A stretch of 64,000 nucleotides of DNA from Clytia hemisphaerica (Eukaryota > Cnidaria > Hydrozoa > Leptothecata > Clytiidae), in the NCBI GenBank assembly GCA_902728285.1, contig CACVBU010000544.1:1-64000 (forward strand). The letters run 5' to 3'. Position 1 is the stretch's first letter; each line of letters starts with the position of its first letter. Below are positions 1 to 11,637 of the stretch, piece by piece. A program made the position numbers and the translations under genes. Under the pieces are notes generated by a model that saw only the letters and a program-made list of their open reading frames with translations, was not told the DNA's origin and did not search any database.

Positions 1-3000
1 ACTCGAAAAGATCTCGTACACCTTTTTGAAAAAGAAATAAAAAAATCACGAATAAAATTGAAAAAAACATCACGAAATTTTTACAAAAATATCAAGGAAA
101 AAATAAAAAATCACGATGAAAATCATGAATAATAAAAAAATCTCGTACACTTTTACAGTGGTTTACCCCTCGATGTAATGTTTAAATTTTCCGTGAAATC
201 CATTCCACCAAATAATGGATTGAGAAAAAAAATGGATTTCGAAAAAACAGTTGGACATGGAAGAAGTTTTTAGTAGTTTTTCAGATTTCATCAGAGCTTT
301 GTTTGATTCAATTTAAGTGTTTCCTGTATGTGTACCAACAAAATTTTAGTTTATTAAAAACTGGTGTATATGTATAAGAATTGGGAAGCGATCAAGGCAA
401 GTCACTCGATTCGCAAGTTGCAAGCAAAATATTTATAGGATCACGCACCAGAAATTGCGAGTTAAAATATATTCATTATCAGTTCGTAAATGTAAACCCC
501 GCAAAACCCCGACAACTGCTCAGGTCCAGGAAAACAGAGCCTCTTTAGAGACGTACTCAAACACTTCAGGCGTACAAGCTTACGACGTTTACTGCAGTCT
601 TTTACCCTTGAGTTGTTGACAAACAGGAGCAAACTCTTCACATAAAAAGTAAAAAATCTTTTTCTCGGCTGTAGCACAGGAATTTAAAACAATTAAAATG
701 CATCATAAAAATAATGTTAAGTTTTGTTGTTGTATTTCGACATTTTACAAGTCATTTTACCATTACCATTACCAACAATAAAATCCTTTATAATACAATC
801 ACATGTCATTGTTCCATATCTCTGACCATCAATGCGTATTCATAAAAAAAACACCAAAGAGCCCACATCATCAAGGGTCGGTCAAGCCAGAATTTGAAAA
901 ACAACGACAAACAAACAGTTCTCCTTCCACTGAATAATGGGAGGAATAAATTCTTCCAGGTAAGCCATATCCAAAATCGCAAAATATTTTTGTTCCCAAC
1001 ATTTCAAACCCTACAAAAAGTCCAGTGATGCTCACTTCAACATACAGATTCAATCTAAACCAAAAGGAATGGTTTTCCCACCATATGTAATGCATACAGT
1101 TCATTTTATCAGCTTAGGTCCTCTTCTTACAATGAAGCAACAACTCTGTTGAGCCTTGCCTGTTGATGAAAGAATAAAAATTCCATCTCCTTTCTTCTCA
1201 TTCCACAAGTTCTGCTGCTTTCTTCGTTTCTTTTCAACAATCAGCGCCACCTCTTTTCAAAACAACAATGTTTTTGTTTGTTGCTTTTATTTATTTTTCA
1301 CAGACAGTGTCAACATTCGAATTTGGAAAACTTCGAAAGCCTTTGCTCGAGTCAATGCAACGACTTCTTGTCGGGGAAAAGTGACGAAATTTTGGACAAG
1401 TGACGAATATTTTCCCCGAAGAAAATTTTCCCCGGCCTTAATGCGTTTACCAACTACCAGCAAGTGGCAAATTTTTCTCTCACAAATTTTTTTCCCGATA
1501 TGGTATATCTAAACGCACAAGGCGACACTTTTTGTAAAAAACGAATTTAACCATCCGTAATTCCATGTCTCACCGCCAGGGTTCTAGCTTTGATCCGTGG
1601 AAGGGCGGACGGTTTTTCAAATTATTTCTGCGTTTGAAAGATTGGATACATATAGTAAATTTTCATTTGCGCTCCCAGCGTAGGTGAGATTTAAAGGTAC
1701 ATTTACACGATAGCAAAACAGATTCGCTCATGTATATTCGCTTCGCAATTATTTGACTTTTTTAATCTCAAGCTTTTTTACCATTTGGATTTGCTGACCA
1801 TCTTGACTGGAGATCAAAAGATGTTTGATTTATATCAACCACTTTGTAGTTTGCTGTGTTCGCGGCGTTTAATGTTTTGAATACTGCTAAACACCTTGTT
1901 TTGGGCCTTTTGTGCACTCAAAGGAGGGAGAAAAGACCGACATTTTATTGATAATTTAATATTGACAGTGTGTATTATGATAGGTTTTTGGTGTTTGAGA
2001 CTTAGATGGGTCAGATGCGTTGATTGGGTTTGATTGTAGTTTTGTTTGTTTTGTAATTTGGAAACAGTTCGTCCGGCAATTTAGGAATAATTTTCGTGAT
2101 TCTACAGACCAGACTGACGCCTTAAAAATATTGCAAATAAATTTACAGACTGTCGAATACTTTTGTGTCAAATGGGTTTTGGTTTTTATTTTTTATTGGG
2201 TCTATAACATTCGACTTCTAAAAACGTTCGAAATTTGTATTGTTTACAAATACGAATTAGCCGAAAATTCGGTAAATTTCATTAAAACATCATTAAAAGA
2301 AAATTTTAAGCTCACATCAGCACTTTATTGCAAAATTTCGTATTTTGCTGATTTCTGCTAACGACAGCAAAATTTTTGTAAAATGATCCTTTTAATGATG
2401 TACAACGTTGGTCCAAATTTCAGGTTTCTACCATTAGCCAAACTGGAGTTATCTAAAAAGCAAGTTTTGCTGACGTCTGCACTTATTCGTTTTTGCGTTT
2501 TTCGCGAAAATGAGGGCGTAAATTAAATAACACCCCTACTGGGAAACTTCATAAAGGTCCTTCGTTGTAAATCATTGGTTTGCTCATTTTCTGCCGGCTA
2601 ATGGTCGTCAAAAATCATATTTTCACGTTTTTGAGAAATGCCATAACTTACCTGAGGACAGACTTTATGTCAGCTGCGCACCCTTATGTCGTGTCAAAAT
2701 TTATCCCTTCTGAGTAAATTTCACTTACTGTTTCCAGTTTTTCTAATAAGCGACAATCGGCAAATGAGAGTCTCTAGTGGTGTATTCAATGTAACAAACA
2801 GTTATTTGAGCAAGTTCGAGTGAATGGAGCCGCATTTTGAAATTTTTGTTTCGAGGACTGATTTGAGCCAAATGAGAGTCTCTAGTGGTGTATTCAATGT
2901 AACAAACAGCTATTTGAGCAAGTTCGAGTGAATGGAGCCGCATTTTGAAAATTTTGTTTTGAGGACTATGATTTGAGTCAAATGAGAGCCTCTAGTGGCG

Positions 3001-4131
3001 TATTCAATGATCTAGTATATTCCGTCGACTGCATACCAAAAGGAATAAGAGAAGCTTGTAAGAAGTTTGTCGTTTTGAAAAGGCAAAATACTGACGAGCC
3101 TTTGACAATAGCTGCTGTTATTGACCTTACAACAAAATTTTGTTAAAAACGGAGCGTATTTAGAAACTGTACCAAAATAAGCGTCTGCAAAGATTCAGAT
3201 TCGATAGATTGAGGCCCTAACTCTAAAACTACCCTCGGATACCTAACAGACGGAGATTTGTAATATGCGGATATAATAATATAGCAAGGATCTGGCTCCG
3301 ACTATTTCCCTTTGTACTGATGGCGGGAACCTGGTTATACCTTGGTTGGGCTAAAAGGTTTTTTTGGCTTGGGATAATGATGTTCCACACATCAAATTTT
3401 CACAGGATTAAATAACTGTGAAGCACCCTAGAGTATAAATTTGACAAAATGTCCCTGATTGGGATACCAAAACAGTAGGTCAAAAAGTATAGGTTGAAGA
3501 CTCTCCAATTCTGTGAAAACTATCTAGTCCTGAGCATTTGCCTATCCTAATTTCTAAACAAATTCTGTTTCTCCACATATATAGTGAGCAGGTGAGAGAG
3601 GGGATAAATGAAAGCATTCTTGGTCACAGTAGATTTTTCGAAGTATTAAAATAGATCACTAAACAAATATAAAAAATGTATCCAATGTTCGGTCATATGT
3701 CTATTTTATAATAAATATTAAATTCGAAGTATTTCAAAAATATAAAAAATAACGTAAACAAATTTTTGATACGTTTTAAACTTTAAAATGTAGAGGTTCA
3801 ATTTTGGCCTTAGGAGCCGATAATTTGAAAATCAGAATACCAAAATAATAGCAGTATTTGGTTTTATCAAAATTATTTTTTTTAATTATTTTTTTTATAA
3901 ATGATCGCCTGATGGGAGGCTTTTGAACAAAAGAAAATCAAACAATCTGACTTTAATAAAAAATACCAACATGCGTGACAAAAAGTCCTCTTCCAATACT
4001 TCTAACTGTATATCAACGTTTGCTGGTTGTTCTACGTCATTTTTTGCCGGTTGTTCTACATGTACCATGCTGTATGTGTATTTTCAAAAAACAAAAAAAC
4101 AAAACAAATTAAATTCAAATTCTGTAATAAT
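1..4131. other. Non-coding, AT-rich; no gene recognised
   Basis: No open frame here looks like a protein: the longest (1156-1512 +, 2020-2361 +) are low-complexity and have no recognisable motif or splice context. A short direct repeat containing TCTCGTACAC occurs near 12 and 151, and a 108-110 bp tandem repeat lies at 2761-3000 (listed separately). The rest shows only A/T runs. Confidence 0.5.
2761..3008. repeat. Tandem repeat, ~109-bp unit, about 2.3 copies
   Basis: Units begin CAAATGAGAG at 2761, 2869 and 2979. The first two are nearly identical over their length; the third is more diverged and cut short around 3008. The unit has no coding character. Confidence 0.8.
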
Positions 4132-4353
4132 TTATTGAAAGATCAAGTAAAAGGGTGGTACAGTTGTTAAATATGGTAAACAATTGCCTTGCTGGAACTC
4201 AGCTTCCCAAAGCTCTTTCAACGAACTGTAGATCGCTTGATTTTTCAAAAAGCTTTGTCCAAACCCCTCTGACTCTGTCAACTTGAAGCTGTAACCATTA
4301 TCATTTTTCTTAGCGAAAAGGGTTACAGTATTCCAGTTTTTTAGCGTCGTTAT
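4132..4353 (-). CDS. Isolated terminal coding exon, unknown protein
   Basis: On the minus strand a 74-codon open frame starts immediately after a good acceptor (TTTTTGTAG, ending at 4354) and ends in TAA at 4132-4134. It has no start codon, so it reads as a 3'-terminal exon. Its composition is protein-like: an early WNTVTLF, then a GYSFKLTESEGFGQSF stretch and a C-terminal aromatic/proline-rich tail (PPFYLIF). I do not recognise the family and found no convincing upstream exon before the zinc-finger gene at 5.5 kb. It may be a relic exon of a mobile or dead gene. Confidence 0.45.
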   Translation of the reverse strand: MTTLKNWNTVTLFAKKNDNGYSFKLTESEGFGQSFLKNQAIYSSLKELWEAEFQQGNCLPYLTTVPPFYLIFQ

Positions 4354-5549
4354 CTACAAAAATAATCGATAGACAATAATAGCTTAGTGTCATAGAAATT
4401 AAATCTCAAAGGCAAGGCTGACGCGGAAAGTCTGATTGATTTGATGATCATATCAATTTATGTTGTCTTATTCTGATTGAGATTGGATCGGTTTAGAAAT
4501 TTTTAAAGGTGCAGACTCTTTTATTGAAAGAATCGAATTAATTGAAATTTTCGGAACATTTTTTCGATTAGCTCTCAGTAAAATTAAAAAAATTGTAAGT
4601 GGTGTGTTTTATAATGTGTGTTGCAGGTTTTATTTTTACACAAGTGTCCCCGTTTCATATCTCCCTATTGTTATATTATGCTAAATACAAGTAAAATGTT
4701 TTTCTTTTCCTCTTTCTGGACAATATTGCTCCACGTCCGTTTCAATTCAATATCTAAAAGCTTGTTAATTAAAATTGATGGTAAGTAAATTGTCAAAATC
4801 GATCCAAGAAGGCGAACCAAACCTCTTCTGAGATTTTGATGTTTTTTATAACTATAAGCATAATTTGCAGAGAGGTATGAAAGGTTTATTTTATCCCCCT
4901 TCTGAAATGAAACCTTACCCCCCTCTTTTTTTTCAAAAAATCGAAACTCGCTCTATACGCTACCAAAGCGATCAAAGAGTACCAAATGTAGTCGAGTCAA
5001 GAGTTGATTGTTTATTTCATTTCTAACCTTATTGCATCGTGATTTGTAACTGCCAAAATGAAGCTAATTTGTCTTTTAGTTTTACGCTGTTTTCATTGTT
5101 TCCATTGTACTTAGATTTGTTATTTGATAGGACTTTTGTAGTGAAATTGTAAATGATTATTATATAATTTGTATTAGTCCCACGTGTATTGTCTATATTA
5201 TGTGTCTAGGGAGTTGCGTATTGTATTGTATAGTGCCGTATTGTGTGTATAGTTATGTGTTTGTCCCTTGAGAGTTGTCGTGATGTGTTATAAATCTGCG
5301 TATTGAAATTGTGAGTGTTAGTTGAGAGTATATGTTTACGTGTACGTGCATGTTCAGCCACAGTGTTTTTAGTAAGTTTCTATTTCTTCTTTTATATGAT
5401 ATATCTTTGACTTTTCTTTGTAATGTAACAGATGTATCTTTATATTTTGACTTGTACTGTATTTATATTTCGTTAGCTAAATGTGTTATTTTATTCAATT
5501 TTAGCCATTTTCCACCAGGAAACCACCATTTTTACATGAAAGTATGAAC
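4354..5549. other. Non-coding interval
   Basis: No convincing gene. The stretch at 5150-5330 is T/G-rich (repeated TGTATTGT and TGTGT words). The open frame at 5332-5547 (+) is T-rich and low in complexity, and I treat it as chance. Confidence 0.4.
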
Positions 5550-6109
5550 TCAAAAATGTTTTTTGTTATGCCTGACCATGTTGCCCTTGCTACCAAACCT
5601 TTTTCCACAAGCATTGCATTCGTGACTTTTTACATGTGTTAAAAACGTTTGCGTTATACCAAATTTTTTGTTGCATATTTTACAAGTATAATTCTCCTCA
5701 TGGGTTTTCATGTGCTTCTTCATAAGATCCTTTGTTTTGAATGTTTTCCCACAAACTTCCACCCACTGATTTTCTGGATGTTCTTCAGTTTCAGATTGTG
5801 ACTCTAAGTAATTTGAAAATTAAAAAAAAGATTTATGTCATACAAAAAATCATACGAGTGAGACCCTTCATGCACAAAAAAACAAAAACGTTCGATTGAT
5901 GAGAAATAATTCGAACGTTTTTTATTTTTTAATTGGAAAGTAAGTGAAACGAATGAAATGAATGACAAAGTCTTATTACTTTATACTGTTGTTGTTAACA
6001 GATATTAAACAAAAAATTGTATTAAATTTGATGAAGCATATAAATTACCTGCACTTTCCTCTTCAGTCTTTGATGATTCCCACTCTGATTCAATATTAGT
6101 ATCAGACAT
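5550..6109 (-). CDS. Two-exon C2H2 zinc-finger protein (~104 aa)
   Basis: Exon 1 is 6109-6049 (ATG at 6109) and exon 2 is 5803-5550. The donor AG|GTAATT and acceptor ACTTAG join in phase. The N-terminus is short and acidic (Glu/Ser/Thr-rich). It is followed by three C2H2-type units: the first lacks its leading cysteine (VEVCGKTF ... HMKTH), and the second (CKICNKKF ... HVKSH) and third (CNACGKRF ... HNKKH) are complete. The protein ends two residues after the last histidine pair. Members of this family usually bind DNA or RNA in the nucleus. With only two intact fingers this could be a small regulator or the remnant of a longer zinc-finger gene. The exon structure and motifs are seen directly; the function is inferred. 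Confidence 0.75.
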
Positions 6110-6189
6110 CACGACTTTTCTCGAAAAAACTGGTGCACTGAAGAATCTTGTCGATGCAAGTCTGCAATCTTTGTTTATTTTTATTTATA

Positions 6190-6365
6190 TTTTAATGCTG
6201 ACGATAATTCGGACAATCAATGATAATTCAGACTATCAAAGATAATGCGAACGATCAATGATAATTCGGACCATCAAAGATAATTCGGACCGTTATCGGC
6301 TGCCTCGCCGGAAAATGATAAAGTTTAAGATAATTCGGACCATCTATGATAATTCAAACCGTGTA
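6190..6365. repeat. Degenerate tandem repeat of GATAATTCGGAC words
   Basis: About nine imperfect units of roughly 17-20 bp centred on GATAATTCGGACCATCAA, interrupted near 6300 by a GC-richer segment. It lies just upstream of the zinc-finger gene's first exon, so it could overlap that gene's 5' region, but no promoter element is obvious. Confidence 0.7.
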
Positions 6366-6369
6366 CGGA

Positions 6370-8633
6370 AAAAAAAATTTGCGAATCGGATGGTGTTATG
6401 CCTCTTTGGAAACACAGGCCATCAATGATATGTTGTCATTTCATTAAGCAGAAAAATAATTGTCAGAATGATATATAGAATGTCAGAATGAATATAAGGT
6501 CTGTGACCCAATTTACAGCAATTGATTTTATATCACTATGCTTATAGTGATATGGATCAGCAGGTTTTCAAAGAGATAAAATATTATATGTTAGAGTCAT
6601 TTAGCATAGTACGGAAAGGGGTCTGATCCCCCTTCTTAAACAACTCCCCCTCTCGGCATCTTCCCCCAACCTGTAAAAATTGTTATCCCCCAGGGGATTT
6701 GGACAAAAATAACTAACCTTTAGTTTAGAGAGTGAGAAGTTAAATAAAAAACTTCTTTCTTCTTTTTGACTCGACTACTAAAACAGGAAACTTCTTTTCA
6801 TGCAGATGAAATTTCATAACATTACTTAAAAATAATCCACAATATATTATGTGTAAGCCACTTTTTTTAACGATCCCCCTATCCTTTCTACCTCCACCCC
6901 TTTTCATAAAAATTTCTGATCGCCTTGTTCATTTACTCGAAAGGGTGCACCCCCTTAAGAAACCTTTAGAATGTTGTTTAGAGATATGAATATACTGTAT
7001 TTGAATTCATTCATTATTAAAGATTACCGGGAATCCCAAAAATAATGGACCTGAATGGACAAGTTTGAGCTTAGAATGAGATTCTGAGAGAAGTAAAAAT
7101 GATACGAAAAGGCTCTTCCAGAAAAAATGAGGTAGTGGAGGATATAACATATGGAAATTTAGCCCCCCCCCCCGACATAATGAATTATGACCCTCTGGAC
7201 AAATTATCCCTAAACTGAGCAAATTTGCCCCCAACAACAAGGCAAATTTTGCAGATTTTTCACTACCCCCAGACAAAATATCCAATATATCCTCGACCCC
7301 TCACGAACAAAAATTTTCTAGAACAGCCAATCTAAACTTTTCACTATTCTAAGGAGGAAAGGCTATTCCAAGCTCTCATGCTTTAAATTTGCTTTCTGTT
7401 CAAAATTTTTGAAGAACGAAAACGAGACCATTTGCAAAGAAGTGAATAAAATCGAAGTATGTCAATTGAAGCAACTGCGTCACAACAAAAATATGCTCTT
7501 TGCAAAAGTTAAAAAAAAAGTTGATCCACACATTTGATCTTTTTGAAAATTTTTCTTTCATTTTGAAAAAAGTGGTACCCTGAGACTGCTTGAGAGAGAC
7601 AAAGAGAAATAAAAAAAATTCTAAAATTGTGAATTTTCCGATCCTTAGAGAGAGCCTTGTTAATAAAACTTTCCGATTTTCCAAATTTGAAACAAAGAAA
7701 AATAGCTGGCAATTTGACAATAAAGAAAATTTATTCATTGTTTTTCTCGGCATTTTTTTCCACCTGATGTCATTTGCCGGCTACTATTATTAAATTGATG
7801 TCTACACCAAAGAGATGACCAAATCTTGAAGTTATTATAATGTTGTAACAAAGCATGATCCAATACCCAGGGATTAGATTGTGGTTGTAAAATTAGATTG
7901 TTTTAATGTTAGGTAGATGTATGATGCCTACAATGGAGCTTATCCTTTTAAGTTACAAAAATGAAAAGAACAAAGTTTTTCCTCCACTTTTTATATTATA
8001 CATACTAGTTTATTGTTGATTTGTTAAATTGATTCACTTTTGTCATTTTAAGATTCCTTATTCAGTCAGGTAAAACAGCAGAATCTTCTCAGAAAAATGA
8101 CCCTCAGATGGGGTATGAAAGGGTGAAGTATTTTTATTTCGACAAAGATGCTTTGATAAAGTTATGATGATACTGCATGTGGAAGCCCATAAGAGGGCAT
8201 ACATTCTTAAACTGCATTTCTCTAAGACAAGGTTAAATGTAATACGAAAATGTAAGGTTTATTCATATTCATCAAATAACTACCAAATTAAATTTAATGA
8301 TAAAACTTAATATTATATTATTAGAAAAGAATGTCTTTCCTGTATAAGAAAATATATTTCACATGCCAGATTTATTTAATTCTAAATATATACATTTGGC
8401 ATGAAAAGCTGAAACATGGATGAGTTTTCTCATTTTATTTCTTTATACAAAGATGGTTAGAGGGTATGGGTTTTTGCACAGAACCTAACATTGCATTGGT
8501 TGTGGTGATGTGTAGGTTCCAATCATTGGTCCTTTCGTATAAAATCTTGAACGATCCCGACGTATCTAACCTAGCTCGACCATAAAGCAGCCGTTCTTGA
8601 CTCTGTGGAGACTGCTTTGTGTTTGGCTTTGAT
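6370..8633. other. Non-coding interval
   Basis: No gene recognised. The open frames at 7007-7285 and 7400-7753 (-) and 7590-7793 (+) overlap each other on opposite strands, are low-complexity and lack recognisable motifs. A C9 run occurs near 7165. Confidence 0.4.
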
Positions 8634-8921
8634 TCAATCTTTCAGCTTTACACTCAAATCTTTGCTCTCGAGTTGACTGGGGTCGTCTGAATCATAAAAC
8701 CCTTGTAATTCTTCTTTTTCTGACGTGGTTAGTTTATTCCAGAATTCATCCATCAAAAAGGATTGGAGTGCAGTCGCACAAAGAAGGTGACCACGGACAG
8801 AACAGGAATAAGCCTTTCCAGTAAACATATGTCCGACGGTAACAGGGGCATAGACAGTTTCAAGGGCTTTATCGAGGCCAGATCCTCCCATCAGACTGCC
8901 AACTGAACCCAAAAAGCTCAT
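8634..8921 (-). CDS. Short conserved-looking ORF (95 aa), unknown function
   Basis: ATG at 8921, stop at 8634. The N-terminus is Gly/Ser-rich. It is followed by a segment with the pattern APVTVGHMFTGKAY...VRGHLL, then an acidic, lysine-ending tail. As I remember, similar PVTV-HM-TGKA-x-R-x-HLL segments occur in uncharacterised, probably transposon-associated proteins of cnidarians and other invertebrates; I cannot verify this here. It could be a single-exon gene or the last exon of a larger one: a CAG precedes the ATG by a few bases. There is no membrane segment or signal peptide. Nothing nearby suggests a role. Confidence 0.5.
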   Translation of the reverse strand: MSFLGSVGSLMGGSGLDKALETVYAPVTVGHMFTGKAYSCSVRGHLLCATALQSFLMDEFWNKLTTSEKEELQGFYDSDDPSQLESKDLSVKLKD

Positions 8922-8959
8922 AAGCTGGTGACACTACTAAGTCAAAAAACATAGATTTT

Positions 8960-9400
8960 GGACACAAACTATGTTTTTTATTGACAACCAACTGCTTTTC
9001 TTAGACAACCAACAACTTTTTTTGGATTATCAATAGTTTTTATTGCATTATCAATAATTTTTATTGAAAACCAACAATTTTTATCGATAATCAACAATTT
9101 TTATTGATAATCAACAATTTTTATTGTTAATCAACAATTTTTATTGTTAATCAACAATTTTTATTGTTAATCAACAATTTTTATTGTAAATCAACAATTT
9201 TTATTTTTAATCATTCAATTGTTGATCAATATTTTTTTATTGGCAACCAACAAATTTCATTGACAATCAATAATTTTAATTGCCAACCAACTATTTTCAT
9301 CGACAATGAATAATTCTATTGGATTGACAATAGTTTTTACTGGCAATAAATAAATTTCATAGCTTAGCATTAATTTCCATCAGAAACCAATATTATATTA
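8960..9400. repeat. Minisatellite of self-complementary ~20-bp units
   Basis: Many imperfect copies of a unit containing AACAATTTTTATTGTT, which pairs with itself (AACAAT/ATTGTT around a short T-rich loop). Copies near 9100-9180 are almost perfect and become degenerate on both sides. The array can therefore form a series of small hairpins on either strand. Confidence 0.8.
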
Positions 9401-11637
9401 TCATTCTTGGTTGTCAAGATTTTTCATTGCTACCAAGACAAGTTTTCAAAATCCTATTGACTGCAAACTTGTAATTTAATCTCAATCTTGAAATTGATTA
9501 CTATACCTAATTCCATTTCCTGATCCTTTTTTTAAAGGCTCTTCTTTCTTGAGACAACCTTTTTCTCAACCTTTCTACCCTTTCTACATTCTATTGAGAC
9601 ATTTCACTGTAGGAAAGAAAACGATCGAACATTCGAATTTCGACCAATCAGTGCGTGTTGTGATCACATGCACGAAGCATGATCGAATTTGTAAACAAAT
9701 ATGGCGGAATGTGTGCGGAGAGAATTCCAATGGGATGTAGTTCCCCAAGAAAAAAAAACAGGAAAAAAGACTACAATTTAAACGTTGATAGGAATAGAAA
9801 TTGACTTTTGTTAAAGGATCATTGCTAAATTAAAATGACCCATAAAACTTTGGGAAAGAATGAGGTTTTAATGTAAATGTAAAGGCAGACACGGAAGACG
9901 GGGGGCAGGGGGTGTAGATCAGAAGTGGAAAATGTATTTCGTTATTTTTTGATGGTATCAAACGGTTATAATGATTTTGCTAATTCATTTCTTTGTTCTT
10001 ATTTCTTCAGGTGTATAACAGATAGGAGCTAGACTCAAGACAAAACTCAATTATATGCAGTACTGGTTATATGGTTTGAAAGTCATTAGTAAGTATCGGA
10101 GAAAAGTCATCATTTACATATCTATTTTCGAGCTCTTTTAAACAACCAAAAAAACTGAAGAAACTTCTCCGATTAAAACTTACAACTTTGAAAAACCCCA
10201 TTATTTAGTGGAAAGTTTTATTATTGGACGCTATTTCTGGTTGGATTTTTCTTTCGAAATTTTTCTGAACAGTTTAGTCTATTTGGTAACCTAAATCGTC
10301 AATATTAAAACAGTACAGGTATGCTTTTTTATTTTAGAATCGTTCAAGGATCAGAGAAGATTAACTAAGACAAACAAAGTCCAAAGTAGAAAGGAAGAAA
10401 ATTAACAATCAACAATTTTGAAAACAGAAATCTATTTTCAGATCAGAATTGTTATCAGAATTTTCATCAGAATTTTCAGAATTACTTTTCGTATTTACAA
10501 AATGAATAATTATATGTGTTAATAAATATTTGCTAAATTAGAAATGCGAATAATATAGAATAGCTATCTACAAATGAATAAATATTATATATAATAACTT
10601 ACAATTTTAATCTCAACTTCAATTTATTATTGTATTATATATAAATTCTAGGGAAATTCTATTTATATATAAATAGAGTATGATTGAAATACTATAGAAT
10701 ATATTGATATGTACAGACAAAGATGAATTTACTGTATGTTAAAAAGTCTCACATACAATCTAAGCAAAATAATTCTCAGATAGGAATTCTAGGATTTAAA
10801 GTGACTATAACAAAAAAGAGCCAAAGAGGGTAAAAAAGACACCACAATACAAAACAAAGGAATGACAACACAAGGAGTTGCCGTGTATTCTAATTTTTCA
10901 TTCGTCCAAAGGAACTTACTTATCATATGTGGCAGTTAAAAGGGAGGTTTTCCGATTCTTCAGATGCTCAAAATCGAATTATGTTTTAAGAAAAATGGTG
11001 GCTAGGAAGGAATCAAGACGAAAGAGACAAATGCAATGAAAGGGCCATTTGCTTTACTGTGCTTGTTATATATAAAAAAAAATCACTGACTATTATTTTT
11101 TCTTTATGAGAAAGCATTTTGCTGCAAAGTTGCAATTGTAATGACCCTTTCAAAGCGTAAAAAAATAAAGTAATCTAGAAAATCATCGAAACCATTATAA
11201 TCGTCGATAGAGAAAAAGAATCTTAAAATGTCCATTTTTTGCTGTTTTGAGAAAACATACTAAAACATTGAAGTGAATACTTAAGTTTTTTTTGCTTTAG
11301 AAAAACCATCAGAACATGCTAATAACCCCTCGAATTATTTTGAACATAGAAAAAGGGTTTCACCTTCTAAATAAAAATTGAAACAAGAAAATCTTGAAAA
11401 AAGATTCTAGCTGATTTGGACACAAGGCTGTCTTTTTCTCCAAGGATAAAACAATTACAAGCAGTACCAGCGAAAGAGAAGATCTGCTTCCATCCCTTTT
11501 ATTATACTATTCCATCAAAAGATAGGCACTCCCCACCGACCCACCCTAACAACAAAATCGATAAGTTGTGATTTTTTTAACGTCTCATTCCTTTCGAACT
11601 TAAATTTAAATTTCTTAAAGCATTTCTGTGACAACCT
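9401..11637. other. Non-coding interval
   Basis: No gene recognised. It contains a CATTCGAA word at 9631, A/T-rich palindromic stretches near 10560-10680 (repeated TATATAA words) and an A-rich segment around 10800-11400. Confidence 0.4.
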
